From positions 1 to 55,813 of the forward strand of contig CAZMOL010000001.1 of the NCBI GenBank assembly GCA_964568045.1: 55,813 bases of DNA, written 5' to 3'. Both the position numbers and the translations under genes were made by a program. Positions within the stretch are counted from its first letter, which is position 1. Each line of letters begins with the position of its first letter. The notes below the pieces were generated by a model that worked only from the letters and a program-made list of their open reading frames with translations, was not told where the DNA came from and did not search any database. Positions 32,825 through 41,285 of this stretch are shown here, piece after piece. Source of the stretch: CAZDDA01 sp964568045. GTDB lineage: Bacteria; Bipolaricaulota; Bipolaricaulia; UBA7950; UBA9294.

Positions 32825-34501
32825 TCACCGCATGAACTTGCGGCTGATGACAAGGACCGTCAAGGCCATCATAATCCCGCCGAGGACCGCTTCTGTAGCG
32901 GTTAATGCACTTCCCAATCCAGGCATGGGGCGGATGTCTCCGTAGCCCAACGTTGTGAACGTGATTATGCTGAAGTAAAGCGCCCGACCGAAGCTAAATG
33001 GGTATTCCAATCCTGGAGAAAAAACATCGAAAAGTTGTACGCCACGCAAGATGAGCAGATAGTAGATGCTTGTGAAGCTTCCAATTAAAACAGCCCAAGT
33101 CGTGAAAAGCCGGGAGAGACTAGCTCCGTAGGCTGTGGGCCATCTAAGGAAGAGACAGTCGGGAAGCCACTGGAAAAGGAGCGCGAGGAGCCTAAGTAGA
33201 AGATTGTAGTAATTATTCCTATGCCACCACTTTCCTTTCAAGGGAATTCTTAGTGGGGATAGCCGTGAAAGGCGTTCGAAGTAGTACGCTGCATCGGCAG
33301 CGGTTGTTTTCCCTTGATTTGCGAATGCTCTTTGGGCAAAGTGCCAGAACTGGTAACGGGTGGGAATATCGCATAAGGATATGCCGGTTCGATCTCGACG
33401 GCAGAACAGAATAGTAGGTTTCGCTTCACCAAGCTCCAAACCCGCAGCCTCGCATGAAGAGAATAAAGTGCTGTCTTTGAATGTTGCCTTTTCAAAAGAA
33501 ATGGATCTCCTAAAAATCGCTGTGTGGAAGTGAGCCTTTTCATCTATGGTGGCATGAGAAAACGAGGTAAACCCGTCAATCGTTGCTTCATAGAAGGATA
33601 TCTGTCCGAGTATCCTGGTCCTGAGAAACCAAGCACTTCCATCGATGTGGGAGCCACTGAAGGAGATTTTTTTCTTGACGAGCGCATCCACAAAACTCAC
33701 ACCTCTCCCCGTCCTGGCTGCATCCAAGATCACGTCTCCTTCGATTGTTGCTCCAGAGAAGGAAGTCTCCTCTTTGATAATGGCGCTGTGAAGTGAAACG
33801 CGGCCACCTAGTATTGCCTCGTCTAGATGTAAGGATTCTCCGATTGTAGCACTCGAAAAAGTGGCATCCCCGAGGATCTTGGCTCCAGAACACGTAACGC
33901 TTCGTCCAACATCCGCGCGACTGCATGAGAGGTCCCCGGATATTTTCGCATTAGTCAGAGAGATACTCCTACCGATCGAGCTCTCAGAAAAATCAGCATC
34001 TTTGCCTATCGTAGCTTCATCAAAGGAAACGGATCCCTCAATATGTGACCGAAAGACCCAAGCAGTCTTTTCAACACTTATTTTCTGGAAGAATGCATAG
34101 CCATTGATTTTGGCAAATGAAAGGTGCAGTTCGCCCCTAATCATGGCCCCAGAGCACTCGAGATGGCCTTTCACTTCAATTCCCCGCAGATTGGTTCCTT
34201 CAGGGACTTTTGCCTCAGCGAGGGTAAGCTCTTGATCGATCACTGCGGGGAGGCAGAAGCGATCAGACACTGTCGGGCTACCACCAACCTCCATGCCAAT
34301 TGGGAAAGAGTATCCCCTGAAATTGTATTTCTGATTCCCGGCATGATAGCGCCCATCTTCATTTATTTGCTCGTATAATCTCTCCTTAAACTTATCGATA
34401 TCTTTTTGTCCAAGCGCGTGAAAGATACAGTACTTCGATCCAGGCTCTGCAGGTACTCCACAGCGGTAATTGAGATCAAGTTCACTGCGCCACTCGCACA
34501 T
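32825..34501 (-). CDS. Zinc-finger, pentapeptide-like repeat and potassium-channel fusion protein
   Basis: A 558-residue protein. Residues 2-28 hold Cys2, Cys14, Cys25 and His28, a likely small zinc site. From about 95 to 345 run pentapeptide-like repeats every ten to twenty residues (SSIGRSISLTNAKISGDLSC, ATIEGDVILDAART), which fold as a beta-helix. The C-terminal 130 residues are a two-TM ion channel module: a TM near WAVLIGSFTSIYYLLI, the pore helix and filter TFTTLGYGDIRP, then a last TM. The filter is intact, so potassium conduction is likely. GGAAGGAGGG precedes ATG 34501. It is followed in operon by the HEPN-like gene. What opens the channel is unknown; a role in stress or cell death is conjecture. 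Confidence 0.82.
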   Translation of the reverse strand: MCEWRSELDLNYRCGVPAEPGSKYCIFHALGQKDIDKFKERLYEQINEDGRYHAGNQKYNFRGYSFPIGMEVGGSPTVSDRFCLPAVIDQELTLAEAKVPEGTNLRGIEVKGHLECSGAMIRGELHLSFAKINGYAFFQKISVEKTAWVFRSHIEGSVSFDEATIGKDADFSESSIGRSISLTNAKISGDLSCSRADVGRSVTCSGAKILGDATFSSATIGESLHLDEAILGGRVSLHSAIIKEETSFSGATIEGDVILDAARTGRGVSFVDALVKKKISFSGSHIDGSAWFLRTRILGQISFYEATIDGFTSFSHATIDEKAHFHTAIFRRSISFEKATFKDSTLFSSCEAAGLELGEAKPTILFCRRDRTGISLCDIPTRYQFWHFAQRAFANQGKTTAADAAYYFERLSRLSPLRIPLKGKWWHRNNYYNLLLRLLALLFQWLPDCLFLRWPTAYGASLSRLFTTWAVLIGSFTSIYYLLILRGVQLFDVFSPGLEYPFSFGRALYFSIITFTTLGYGDIRPMPGLGSALTATEAVLGGIMMALTVLVISRKFMR

Positions 34502-34948
34502 GGTCCGAAGCCCTCCTTCCTTCTATTCATAGACTGTCTTGTCCAAGGGTAGTCATCTCGTAAGTCCTAACATCTGCGGTGGTATCGTGTCAAGTTGTCT
34601 GTTCGTAAATCCCAGTGACACAATCTCTATTTCCAACCGGACCAGCCTGTTGAATGCCTTACTCCAGCAACTTCAACCTCCCAAGTGACCTTTCAGAACG
34701 TTGTCCCGCACGCTGACAGCCACACGCTGGTCGAGGCGGAGGCGCTGGTGCCGGTGGCTTCAAGTGTTACTTCGACGGTGACCGCTCCGCCACTGGGGCA
34801 GTAGAGGCTGTAGCTCCTGGTCCGGGTCAGTGTTAGGACAAATACGTACGAAACAAGACCCTCTACTCCTCCTAAACTCCTCAAACGCCAGAACGGTCTG
34901 GTTGCCAGACTCCGGGCAGCGTGTAAGATGTAGTCAAGGAGGTGGAGG
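34502..34948. other. Intergenic region with possible minus-strand fragment
   Basis: One minus-strand frame at 34693-34884 reads SYSLYCPSGGAVTVEVTLEA and then a Ser/Ala-rich end, resembling a secreted protein tail, but it has no ribosome site or signal peptide. I treat it as an uncertain fragment. An AAGGAGGTGGAGG ribosome site for the next gene ends the region. Confidence 0.25.
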
Positions 34949-35386
34949 ATGGATAGAACACTTACGGGATGGCATGGAGTGGTGTTGGCATTGATGGTAT
35001 TGGCAGTGGTTGGGTCTTGTGCGGTCGCCGCCGCAGAATCCGGCCGCTTCTACTCGGTGGTGTATGACTCTTCCGGCAGCCGGGATACTGGGGTTGTCGT
35101 CACAAATGCGAGCGACAGAGATACTTCCTATACCCTAGAGCTGTATGATTCCTTGGGGAGTTCCCTCGTTGCGGTGACCGAGTCGCTTGCCCCTTTTGCG
35201 TCCAACTGGCACGACTTGACTGAGACGATTGGCGAACTGGGCGAAGGTGTCGATTGGTCCCTTGCGTGGGGCCTGTGCATCGTGCGGCCGCTGATCTATG
35301 CCACGGATCTCCTGATCGTCTCAGTGGAGGTGTACGTGGAGAAGAATCTGGTAAGCGTGTACCAGGTTGAGGCCTCCCACTACTGA
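34949..35386 (+). CDS. Small exported protein of unknown function
   Basis: A 145-residue protein with a signal peptide (hydrophobic VVLALMVLAVVGSCAVAAA, cleavage near residue 29). The mature part is predicted to be beta sheet with repeated Ser/Asp-Thr turns (YDSSGSRDTGVVVTNASDRD), like an Ig or fibronectin-type fold. AAGGAGGTGGAGG directly precedes ATG 34949. It has no close neighbour on the same strand. I do not recognise the family. Confidence 0.7.
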   Translation: MDRTLTGWHGVVLALMVLAVVGSCAVAAAESGRFYSVVYDSSGSRDTGVVVTNASDRDTSYTLELYDSLGSSLVAVTESLAPFASNWHDLTETIGELGEGVDWSLAWGLCIVRPLIYATDLLIVSVEVYVEKNLVSVYQVEASHY

Positions 35387-35496
35387 ATGCTTCCTTGAGA
35401 GTCATAGTGTCTTCGCGCTTGTCGCGAGGAAACTACATCGGATAAGACGTCCGGATGAGACCGGGACTGCTTGGTCCTTTGGCCGCTCAGCTGCTC

Positions 35497-35694
35497 TCAA
35501 GGAGCGGCATCGTATAGCCGGAGGAATTCGTGAGGCAGCTCCTGTGGCCACAGCTCCAGATTCCACAACAACCTGTTGAGTGACGTCTCATCGTCAGGAT
35601 CGGGCGTATCAAACCCCCAGACTTCCGAGTGTGGCTCAAGGACGGCTTCTCCGGAAGCGTAGAACGCGATGGTGACAGGTTCTTCAGCGGGCAC
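35497..35694 (-). CDS. Short acidic hypothetical protein
   Basis: A 65-residue acidic protein beginning (M)PAEEPVTIAFYASGEAV and ending ELPHEFLRLYDAAP. The composition is protein-like, but the GTG start has only a weak GGGAGTGG upstream. It lies 77 bases downstream of the TIGR04076 gene on the same strand. A competing frame covers the same bases, so this is tentative. Confidence 0.35.
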   Translation of the reverse strand: MPAEEPVTIAFYASGEAVLEPHSEVWGFDTPDPDDETSLNRLLWNLELWPQELPHEFLRLYDAAP

Positions 35695-35771
35695 CAGTCT
35701 ACCACTCCCGGATCCGCGTATCTCTCTCCCGCTCGTCTGGAAGCACGATGCGATGTTTCGTATCCCCGTTT

Positions 35772-36092
35772 TTATTTAGCGATCCTCTCCACAAGGAACG
35801 ACACGGGCCGGAACCCGTCGCTGCAGCACGTTAGCGCCATTCCCTCCTTGGCCATCCACGGCGGGTTTGCACCGAACATGATCATTGCGACGTCGCGCTG
35901 GATGTCGGCCCACGCCCAGTCGCACGGAAAATCCTTGGGCCTCTCCGGCCAGTCCTCGATGGCGAACTCCTGGCCTTCCGTCCACAGGGAACATGCGCCA
36001 AAGCCTTCCGGATAGCGATCCTGCTTGATGTAGTTGTCGATCAGGTCTTGGTGTAGTGCCCGCTTCACAACCGTGATCTTGACCTTTGGCAT
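35772..36092 (-). CDS. TIGR04076 family protein
   Basis: A 106-residue protein with the family pattern: start MPKVKITVVKRALHQDLIDN, centre CDWAWADIQRDVAMIMFG and C-terminal CCSDGFRPVSFLVERI. The conserved cysteines suggest metal or redox function, but no role is established. ATG 36092 has AAGGAGGAG 6 bases upstream; the longer frame from 36161 lacks one. It is probably monocistronic or linked to the short acidic protein downstream. Confidence 0.8.
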   Translation of the reverse strand: MPKVKITVVKRALHQDLIDNYIKQDRYPEGFGACSLWTEGQEFAIEDWPERPKDFPCDWAWADIQRDVAMIMFGANPPWMAKEGMALTCCSDGFRPVSFLVERIAK

Positions 36093-36317
36093 GTCTTTCT
36101 CCTCCTTGCAACAGTTTTGGACAACGGCAGAATTGGACCTTCCATTACCCCATTTGCACAAGGCGCTGGATAGGTCTTCGGAGGAGATGATAACCGTTTC
36201 TGGCCGTTTGTGTTAGGAAGGAGATCTCTTCAGTGCGCAGCATTTCTCCAGTTGCTGCTCTACTTCATGAAGACAGGCGGCGTAGGACCATTTCCCCGAT
36301 ATTGTTGAAGGTCGGGG

Positions 36318-36572
36318 TTACTCTTCGATTTTCTCCACCGTGATCGTGCACTCGGTCACCAGCGCTGCAATGGCCCCGATGGCGGCGAGGGTGGGCAAGA
36401 GCAGGGTGCCGACCACGCCAATGGAGAGTGGAATGTCGATAAGTGACGTGCCCTCTTTATTCTTGATGGTAATGCGCCGGATGTTGCCTTGATGCACTAG
36501 CTTCTTCACCGTGGCGACGAGCTTCTCTCCGCTGATCGCGAATTCTTCGGTTCGGGTTTTCTCCTCGGACAT
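36318..36572 (-). CDS. DUF4342 domain protein
   Basis: An 84-residue protein matching DUF4342: an amphipathic N-terminal part (EEFAISGEKLVATVKKLVHQ) followed by GNIRRITIKNKEG, then a hydrophobic hairpin IPLSIGVVGTLLLPTLAAIGAI. The family is often found in Firmicutes and deep-branching bacteria, sometimes fused to UBA-like domains; function is unknown. GAAAGGGGAAGG precedes ATG 36572. Confidence 0.75.
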   Translation of the reverse strand: MSEEKTRTEEFAISGEKLVATVKKLVHQGNIRRITIKNKEGTSLIDIPLSIGVVGTLLLPTLAAIGAIAALVTECTITVEKIEE

Positions 36573-36852
36573 TCCTTCCCCTTTCTAGGTACATACCGCC
36601 AGGCAACAACCAAGATCAGGCCCAACGAATGGCCGTAGATCTTTCATTTGCTGGCTTGGACCACGACTTTTCATCTCTTCGGAAACCAGGTAAGCAGGGA
36701 AAGGATGGACTTCCCGCCCCTTATATCAGAATTGCGGTCTTGTCCTTCCTCCCGGATTCCTGGTTTCCCTATTGCGACACCGCAGGTGGACTCAGCTTTG
36801 GCTACCTCCTCAAAACAGTGGGGAGGCACCAAAGATGAGCGCTTGAAACGGA

Positions 36853-37056
36853 CTATTCCTTTGGCTTGTGCTGACGACGTGCCGCCGTAAGCGGCGCGAC
36901 AGCGACCCACAGGGCGATATTGATCAACATCGCCATGATGTAGTCCAGCGGTTGCTGATTGAAATGCGGAGCGATTACCCGTGAAAGGAGCATCAAAAAG
37001 AAAGAGCTCAAGAAAAACCCGGGTACCGCTGCCAGGATGGCGAAGTACCCCCTCAT
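36853..37056 (-). CDS. Small membrane protein
   Basis: A 67-residue protein with two TM helices (FAILAAVPGFFLSSFFLMLL and YIMAMLINIALWVAVAPL) and a basic tail RRQHKPKE. AAAGGAGG lies 7 bases before ATG 37056, a strong site, and there are no overlapping genes. I do not recognise the family. Confidence 0.65.
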   Translation of the reverse strand: MRGYFAILAAVPGFFLSSFFLMLLSRVIAPHFNQQPLDYIMAMLINIALWVAVAPLTAARRQHKPKE

Positions 37057-37177
37057 CGTGCACCTCCTTTCATGTGTAGGGACCTTTTCAGATCGTACAC
37101 ACGTCTATCTAGATTGCGCTAAGTAAAGCCGTTCGCCGCCATCGTGTCAAGCGGCTCATGGTCCCTCGGGCTCTTGC

Positions 37178-38143
37178 TTATTTTGCCAGTACTCGTGCCA
37201 GCTCGAGCAGACTCGGATCGAGGGGCATCTTTCGCCCGACAACCTTGGCGAGTGGTGTAAAAGCAATCTCGCCTTTAAGCAAACCGACCAGCACTCCGTG
37301 TTCTTCTTTGGACAGTTGCTCGGTTGCTGCTGCGCCCAATCGCGTGCCAAGCAGTCGGTCAAACGCGCTGGGAGTACCACCACGCTGGACGTGGCCGAGG
37401 ATCGTCACCCGCAGCTCAAAACCCAGCTGCTCCTGCTCAAAGATCTGGGCGAGTCTTGTGGCGTTGTGCTGTGCCCCTTCGGCGACCACGACTAGTGCAT
37501 GCGGCTTGCCGCGTTCGTAGGCCGATTGTAGCTGCCGCGCTACTGCCTTGGGGTCGGTTTCAGACTCGGGGATCAGAATCGCCTCCGCGCCGCCGGCAAT
37601 GCCGACCATCAACGCAAGATAGCCGCAGTCACGGCCCATCACCTCGACGACCGATGCCCGATGATGGGACGAGGCGGTGACCTTCAGCCGATCGATTGCT
37701 TCCAGGGCAACGTTGAGCGCGGTGTCCACTCCGATCGCCATCTCCGAGCCGTGAAGGTCGTTGTCGATCGTCGACGCTACCCCAACCACCGGGAGCCCTA
37801 ACTGCGATAGCGCATGGGCCCCGGCCTGCGACCCGCTTCCACCGATGACCACCAGGGCTTCGATGCCGTGCTGGGAGAGCATCTGCAGCGCTTTCCGGCG
37901 GCCCTGCTCCGTCTCGAACTGGACACAGCGGGAGCTGCCGAGTATCGTGCCGCCCTGTTGGATGATCCCTCCTACATCGCGTGCTCCCAGGGCCATGAAG
38001 TTGCCGACGATGAGCCCCGAATAACCGCTCCGCACGCCAAAGACCTCCCATCCGTATTCAAGGCCCGTTCGAACGACGGCGCGAATGGCGGCGTTCATAC
38101 CCGGCGCATCACCACCGCTGGTCAGCACAGCTATACGTTTCAT
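37178..38143 (-). CDS. pfkA: 6-phosphofructokinase
   Basis: A 321-residue glycolytic kinase forming fructose 1,6-bisphosphate. The N-terminus KRIAVLTSGGDAPGMNAAIR, the catalytic loop STIDNDLHGSE with the general-base Asp, and VVEVMGRDCGYLAL substrate-binding segment are all present. The loop that is GGDGS in the E. coli enzyme is GGSGS here: the Asp that helps bind Mg-ATP is Ser, which is unusual. Starts at 38149 and 38143 are both possible; there is no clear Shine-Dalgarno, and TACAAA lies 11 bases before the inner ATG. It diverges from the site-2 protease gene. Confidence 0.93.
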   Translation of the reverse strand: MKRIAVLTSGGDAPGMNAAIRAVVRTGLEYGWEVFGVRSGYSGLIVGNFMALGARDVGGIIQQGGTILGSSRCVQFETEQGRRKALQMLSQHGIEALVVIGGSGSQAGAHALSQLGLPVVGVASTIDNDLHGSEMAIGVDTALNVALEAIDRLKVTASSHHRASVVEVMGRDCGYLALMVGIAGGAEAILIPESETDPKAVARQLQSAYERGKPHALVVVAEGAQHNATRLAQIFEQEQLGFELRVTILGHVQRGGTPSAFDRLLGTRLGAAATEQLSKEEHGVLVGLLKGEIAFTPLAKVVGRKMPLDPSLLELARVLAK

Positions 38144-38301
38144 GATCATTGAGGTTTGTAGCCGATTTCGTGATCTGCGCGCAAGGTCGCTTGTGCGCAG
38201 ACCTGCTTGCTTTTCCATTGGTGAGGTGCAGAAGACCCACGGCTTGACGGTATCTGCATTGCTGCGGATAGTGTTGGAAGCCAAACTCTCGGAGGTGGAC
38301 G

Positions 38302-39447
38302 ATGTTTGGAAAGCGGATTACCCTGTTCAAGCTACTGGGGTTTGAGGTCAAGATCGATGTAAGCTGGCTGATTATCGCTGTTCTCATCACGTGGTCGCTC
38401 GCTCGCGCGGTCTTTCCCTCCTACTTCCAGGGGCTGTCCGGTACGACGTATGTTCTGATGGGTGTTGTGGGTGCGTTGGGCCTGTTTTCCTCCATCGTGG
38501 TGCACGAGTTTTCCCATTCGCTCGTTGCGAGGCGGTTTGGCCTGTCGATGAAGGGGATCACGCTGTTCATCTTCGGCGGCGTGGCGGAGATGGAGGAAGA
38601 ACCGCCGACGGCCAAGGCCGAATTCTTCATGGCGATCGCCGGCCCGTTGGCAAGCGTGATCTTGGGAGGCATCCTATACGGCATCACCGTCTTGGGTGCC
38701 CGAAGCGGTTGGCCGAACCCCATCATTGGCGTCCTCAGCTATCTGTGGTCGATCAATCTGGTGTTGGCCGCATTCAACCTGTTGCCGGCGTTTCCTCTGG
38801 ATGGGGGACGGGTTCTGCGTTCCGCCCTGTGGGGCTTTACCGGTCGGCTGGCTTGGGCAACACGGATCGCATCGCTTATCGGCTCCGGATTCGGTTTTCT
38901 TCTGATCGCGATGGGCGTGGTGACTATCGTGCGGGGAGACTTCGTCGGTGGCATCTGGTGGTTCCTCATCGGGATGTTCGTGAGAAATGCCGCCCAGACC
39001 TCCTATCGACAGCTGGTGACCCGCCAGCTTCTTGAGGGGGAGCCTGTACGGCGCTTCATGGAAGGCAATCCCGTGACGGTCCCCTACCACATCTCTGTCG
39101 AGCAACTCGTGGAGGATTACGTCTACAAACACCACTTCAAGATGTACCCGGTCGTGCAGGAGGAAAAGCTCGTGGGTTGTGTTACGACTCGCGACGTGAA
39201 GATGATCCCGCGGGAGGAGTGGGATCAGCACACGGTAAAAGAAGTCTCTACTGCATGTTCGCCAGAGAACACGATTGCCTCGGATGCCGACGCGACCGAT
39301 GCGCTCGCCCTCATGAGCCGAACCGGTAACAGCCGACTGATGGTGGTTGACGGGGAACGGCTGGTGGGAATCATTGCGTTGAAAGATCTTCTCGAGTTCC
39401 TGTCCCTGAAAATGGACCTCGAGGGCAAAGCCCTCGAACGCCAATAG
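38302..39447 (+). CDS. Site-2 protease family (M50) membrane metalloprotease with CBS pair
   Basis: A 381-residue intramembrane protease of the archaeal/bacterial S2P-CBS group. Residues H68, E69 and H72 (VVHEFSHSL) bind zinc, and the third ligand is Asp in FPLDGGRVLRSA near residue 172. Six hydrophobic helices occupy 15-225. Two CBS domains follow (PVRRFMEGNPVTVPY; VSTACSPENTIASDADATD) and probably sense adenylates. Substrates in such proteins include membrane-bound anti-sigma or regulatory factors; none is adjacent. GGAGGTGG lies 3-5 bases before ATG 38302. Confidence 0.93.
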   Translation: MFGKRITLFKLLGFEVKIDVSWLIIAVLITWSLARAVFPSYFQGLSGTTYVLMGVVGALGLFSSIVVHEFSHSLVARRFGLSMKGITLFIFGGVAEMEEEPPTAKAEFFMAIAGPLASVILGGILYGITVLGARSGWPNPIIGVLSYLWSINLVLAAFNLLPAFPLDGGRVLRSALWGFTGRLAWATRIASLIGSGFGFLLIAMGVVTIVRGDFVGGIWWFLIGMFVRNAAQTSYRQLVTRQLLEGEPVRRFMEGNPVTVPYHISVEQLVEDYVYKHHFKMYPVVQEEKLVGCVTTRDVKMIPREEWDQHTVKEVSTACSPENTIASDADATDALALMSRTGNSRLMVVDGERLVGIIALKDLLEFLSLKMDLEGKALERQ

Positions 39448-39514
39448 CGCTTATCCGCGATTTATTTTGAAGGGGCCTCAGACTACCCCAAGATTCGCTG
39501 CGATCGTAGTAGTC

Positions 39515-40219
39515 CTATTCCTCACTTGGTTCGAGGACGTACTTATCCTTGTACCGGCGGGTCCACTCGTCAAGACCACCGAAGAGACTCTTTGCCTCGT
39601 AGAAACCGGCCTCTTCCAGAGTCTGCGCGGCTTGGTCGCTCAATGAGCCGTCCTCGTCGTAGAGAATGATGAGGACCCGTGGCAATCGGTCGATCCACTC
39701 CTCAAGCTGTGCATAGGGGATGTTGATCGCTCCCATGAGGTGGCCTGCGGCGTACTCCTCAGCCTCTCGCAGGTCGATCAGCAGATAGAATAGCCAGTGA
39801 AGATCAGCGCTGGTGATCTGATAGGCTTGGACCTCAATCTGCTTCATGGACCCTTTCATGCGGAGGAGTAGCTCTGGGCTTTCGGGGTCGTTCGAATAGA
39901 CGGTAATGCTCTTGTTGATGGTCGTTATACCTAAACCGGCTGTATCCAACACTGCTTCCAGCTGTGCTGTCTCTCCCGGGGCCAATTCGGTCTTGGAGAG
40001 AGAGGGGATCGTGGTACATCCACACCACGGATTGACCTTTTCTATTACGAGGGTTTCATCCCCCGCGTTGCTGAGGATGAAGGTGTGAGTCACAAGATCT
40101 CCCTCCCTGACTTCGCCGAAATCGAGGGTGGCGTTGTCCACCTCGATCTTGGGGGCCGCAGCGACGATGAGTCCTGCACCAAGAATCGAGAGCAGAAATA
40201 CGATCACGATCTTCTTCAT
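39515..40219 (-). CDS. Exported DUF1573 domain fused to a rhodanese-like domain lacking its cysteine
   Basis: A 234-residue exported protein: signal peptide (1-20), a DUF1573 Ig-like domain (25-120; LDFGEVREGDLVTHTF, NPWCGCTTIP), then a rhodanese-like fold (150-228; LIDLREAEEYAAGHLMGAIN, FGGLDEWTRRY). In active rhodaneses the loop after the fourth strand starts with catalytic Cys; here it is LYDEDGSLS, with no Cys, so sulfur transfer is unlikely. It sits 20 bases downstream of the TlpA-like gene, suggesting a joint envelope redox or scaffolding role. Confidence 0.85.
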   Translation of the reverse strand: MKKIVIVFLLSILGAGLIVAAAPKIEVDNATLDFGEVREGDLVTHTFILSNAGDETLVIEKVNPWCGCTTIPSLSKTELAPGETAQLEAVLDTAGLGITTINKSITVYSNDPESPELLLRMKGSMKQIEVQAYQITSADLHWLFYLLIDLREAEEYAAGHLMGAINIPYAQLEEWIDRLPRVLIILYDEDGSLSDQAAQTLEEAGFYEAKSLFGGLDEWTRRYKDKYVLEPSEE

Positions 40220-40239
40220 CTATTTCCTCCTTTGTTTGA

Positions 40240-40866
40240 TCATAGCCAGGGTTCGATTGCCGCGTTCGTGAGGCGGGCCGGATGGCCGGAGTAGCGGATG
40301 ATCCCATCCCGATCGATGACAAACGTCCGTGGAATCCCAAAAACGCCATAAAGCCCGGCCACTTGCTTGGCGGCAGCAAGCGACTCCCACAGGCCGATGA
40401 ACTCCTCGTAGCCGTTTCTCTCCAGGTATCTTCTGGCGTCTTCTCCGCTGCGGTCAAGGCTTACGCTGACCACTACCAAGCCCTTATCCTGATAGTGTGC
40501 ACGCAGGGCCTCGAGGCCTGGCATGGAGGCGCGGCATGGACTGCACCAAGTCGCCCAGAAATCAAGGACTACCACACGGTTGCGGAAGTCGGACAGAGCA
40601 ACCTCCCCGCCGTTGAGCTTTGCCAGGGTGAATTCCGGTGCCAGTTGCTCCACTCGGTTTCCCACTGGGACGTCCAACGCTTCAGGCTGCTCCTCGTCCA
40701 GCGTGTAGAGTACCGACTCTTCCGTGTCCGAGATATCCCGCACGGGGGGTCGTTTCACAAGACGGTCTACGGAGATGCCAACTCCGATTGCTACGATCAA
40801 TACCGTGGCAAGTAGAAGCAACCAGCGCCAACGCTTCATCCACCCGCCCTTCGCTTTCTGTTTCAT
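40240..40866 (-). CDS. TlpA/ResA-like membrane-anchored thioredoxin
   Basis: A 208-residue thiol-disulfide oxidoreductase with an N-terminal membrane anchor (WRWLLLLATVLIVAIGVGI) and an extracytoplasmic thioredoxin fold. The redox motif is WCSPC in LDFWATWCSPCRASMPGLEA, the downstream cis-Pro segment is GIPRTFVIDRDG. Such proteins reduce apocytochrome or other exported disulfides. ATG 40866 is chosen because GAGGAAAG is 9 bases upstream. The DUF1573-rhodanese gene follows in the same operon. Confidence 0.93.
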   Translation of the reverse strand: MKQKAKGGWMKRWRWLLLLATVLIVAIGVGISVDRLVKRPPVRDISDTEESVLYTLDEEQPEALDVPVGNRVEQLAPEFTLAKLNGGEVALSDFRNRVVVLDFWATWCSPCRASMPGLEALRAHYQDKGLVVVSVSLDRSGEDARRYLERNGYEEFIGLWESLAAAKQVAGLYGVFGIPRTFVIDRDGIIRYSGHPARLTNAAIEPWL

Positions 40867-41285
40867 GGCTGATTCTTTCCTCATAAATGAGAACAACAAC
40901 CAGGCAGAGTAGCCCTTACGGCGCCCTCCTGGTTATCTTACTCTAGTTGGAGGCTCCTTTCCGGCGAAACGGCTTCTCTGTAGGAGGTCTTATCTCCTCT
41001 CTTCAAGGCAACCGGGCATGTGGCCTGGCCTTCCTGCCGGTAGGAAAGGTGCGTCTTCTTCCTGCCAAACGGCGTTTTAGGCGAAATAAGGACTTGGTGC
41101 ACCGCATTCCTCCCACTGGGCTCAGAGCTTAGTGGCGCGGTGTGAAAATCCTGTGAAGAAAGCGTGCAGTGATGTGGAAGCTTGGCGTCCTTCACACGTG
41201 ACCTTCGTCGTGCGAATGACCGGAATGACCGTTCGAAGATGAGGCCAACCTTTCTTTAAGCAAGAGCCTCGGTTGAGGGGTACCA
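40867..41285. other. Intergenic region
   Basis: No gene is supported on either strand over about 420 bases between divergent units. One imperfect hairpin (CTTCCTgccggtAGGAAAG, about 41030-41050) has no following T-run, so I do not call it a terminator. A GAGGGG ribosome site for the next gene lies at the end. Confidence 0.5.
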
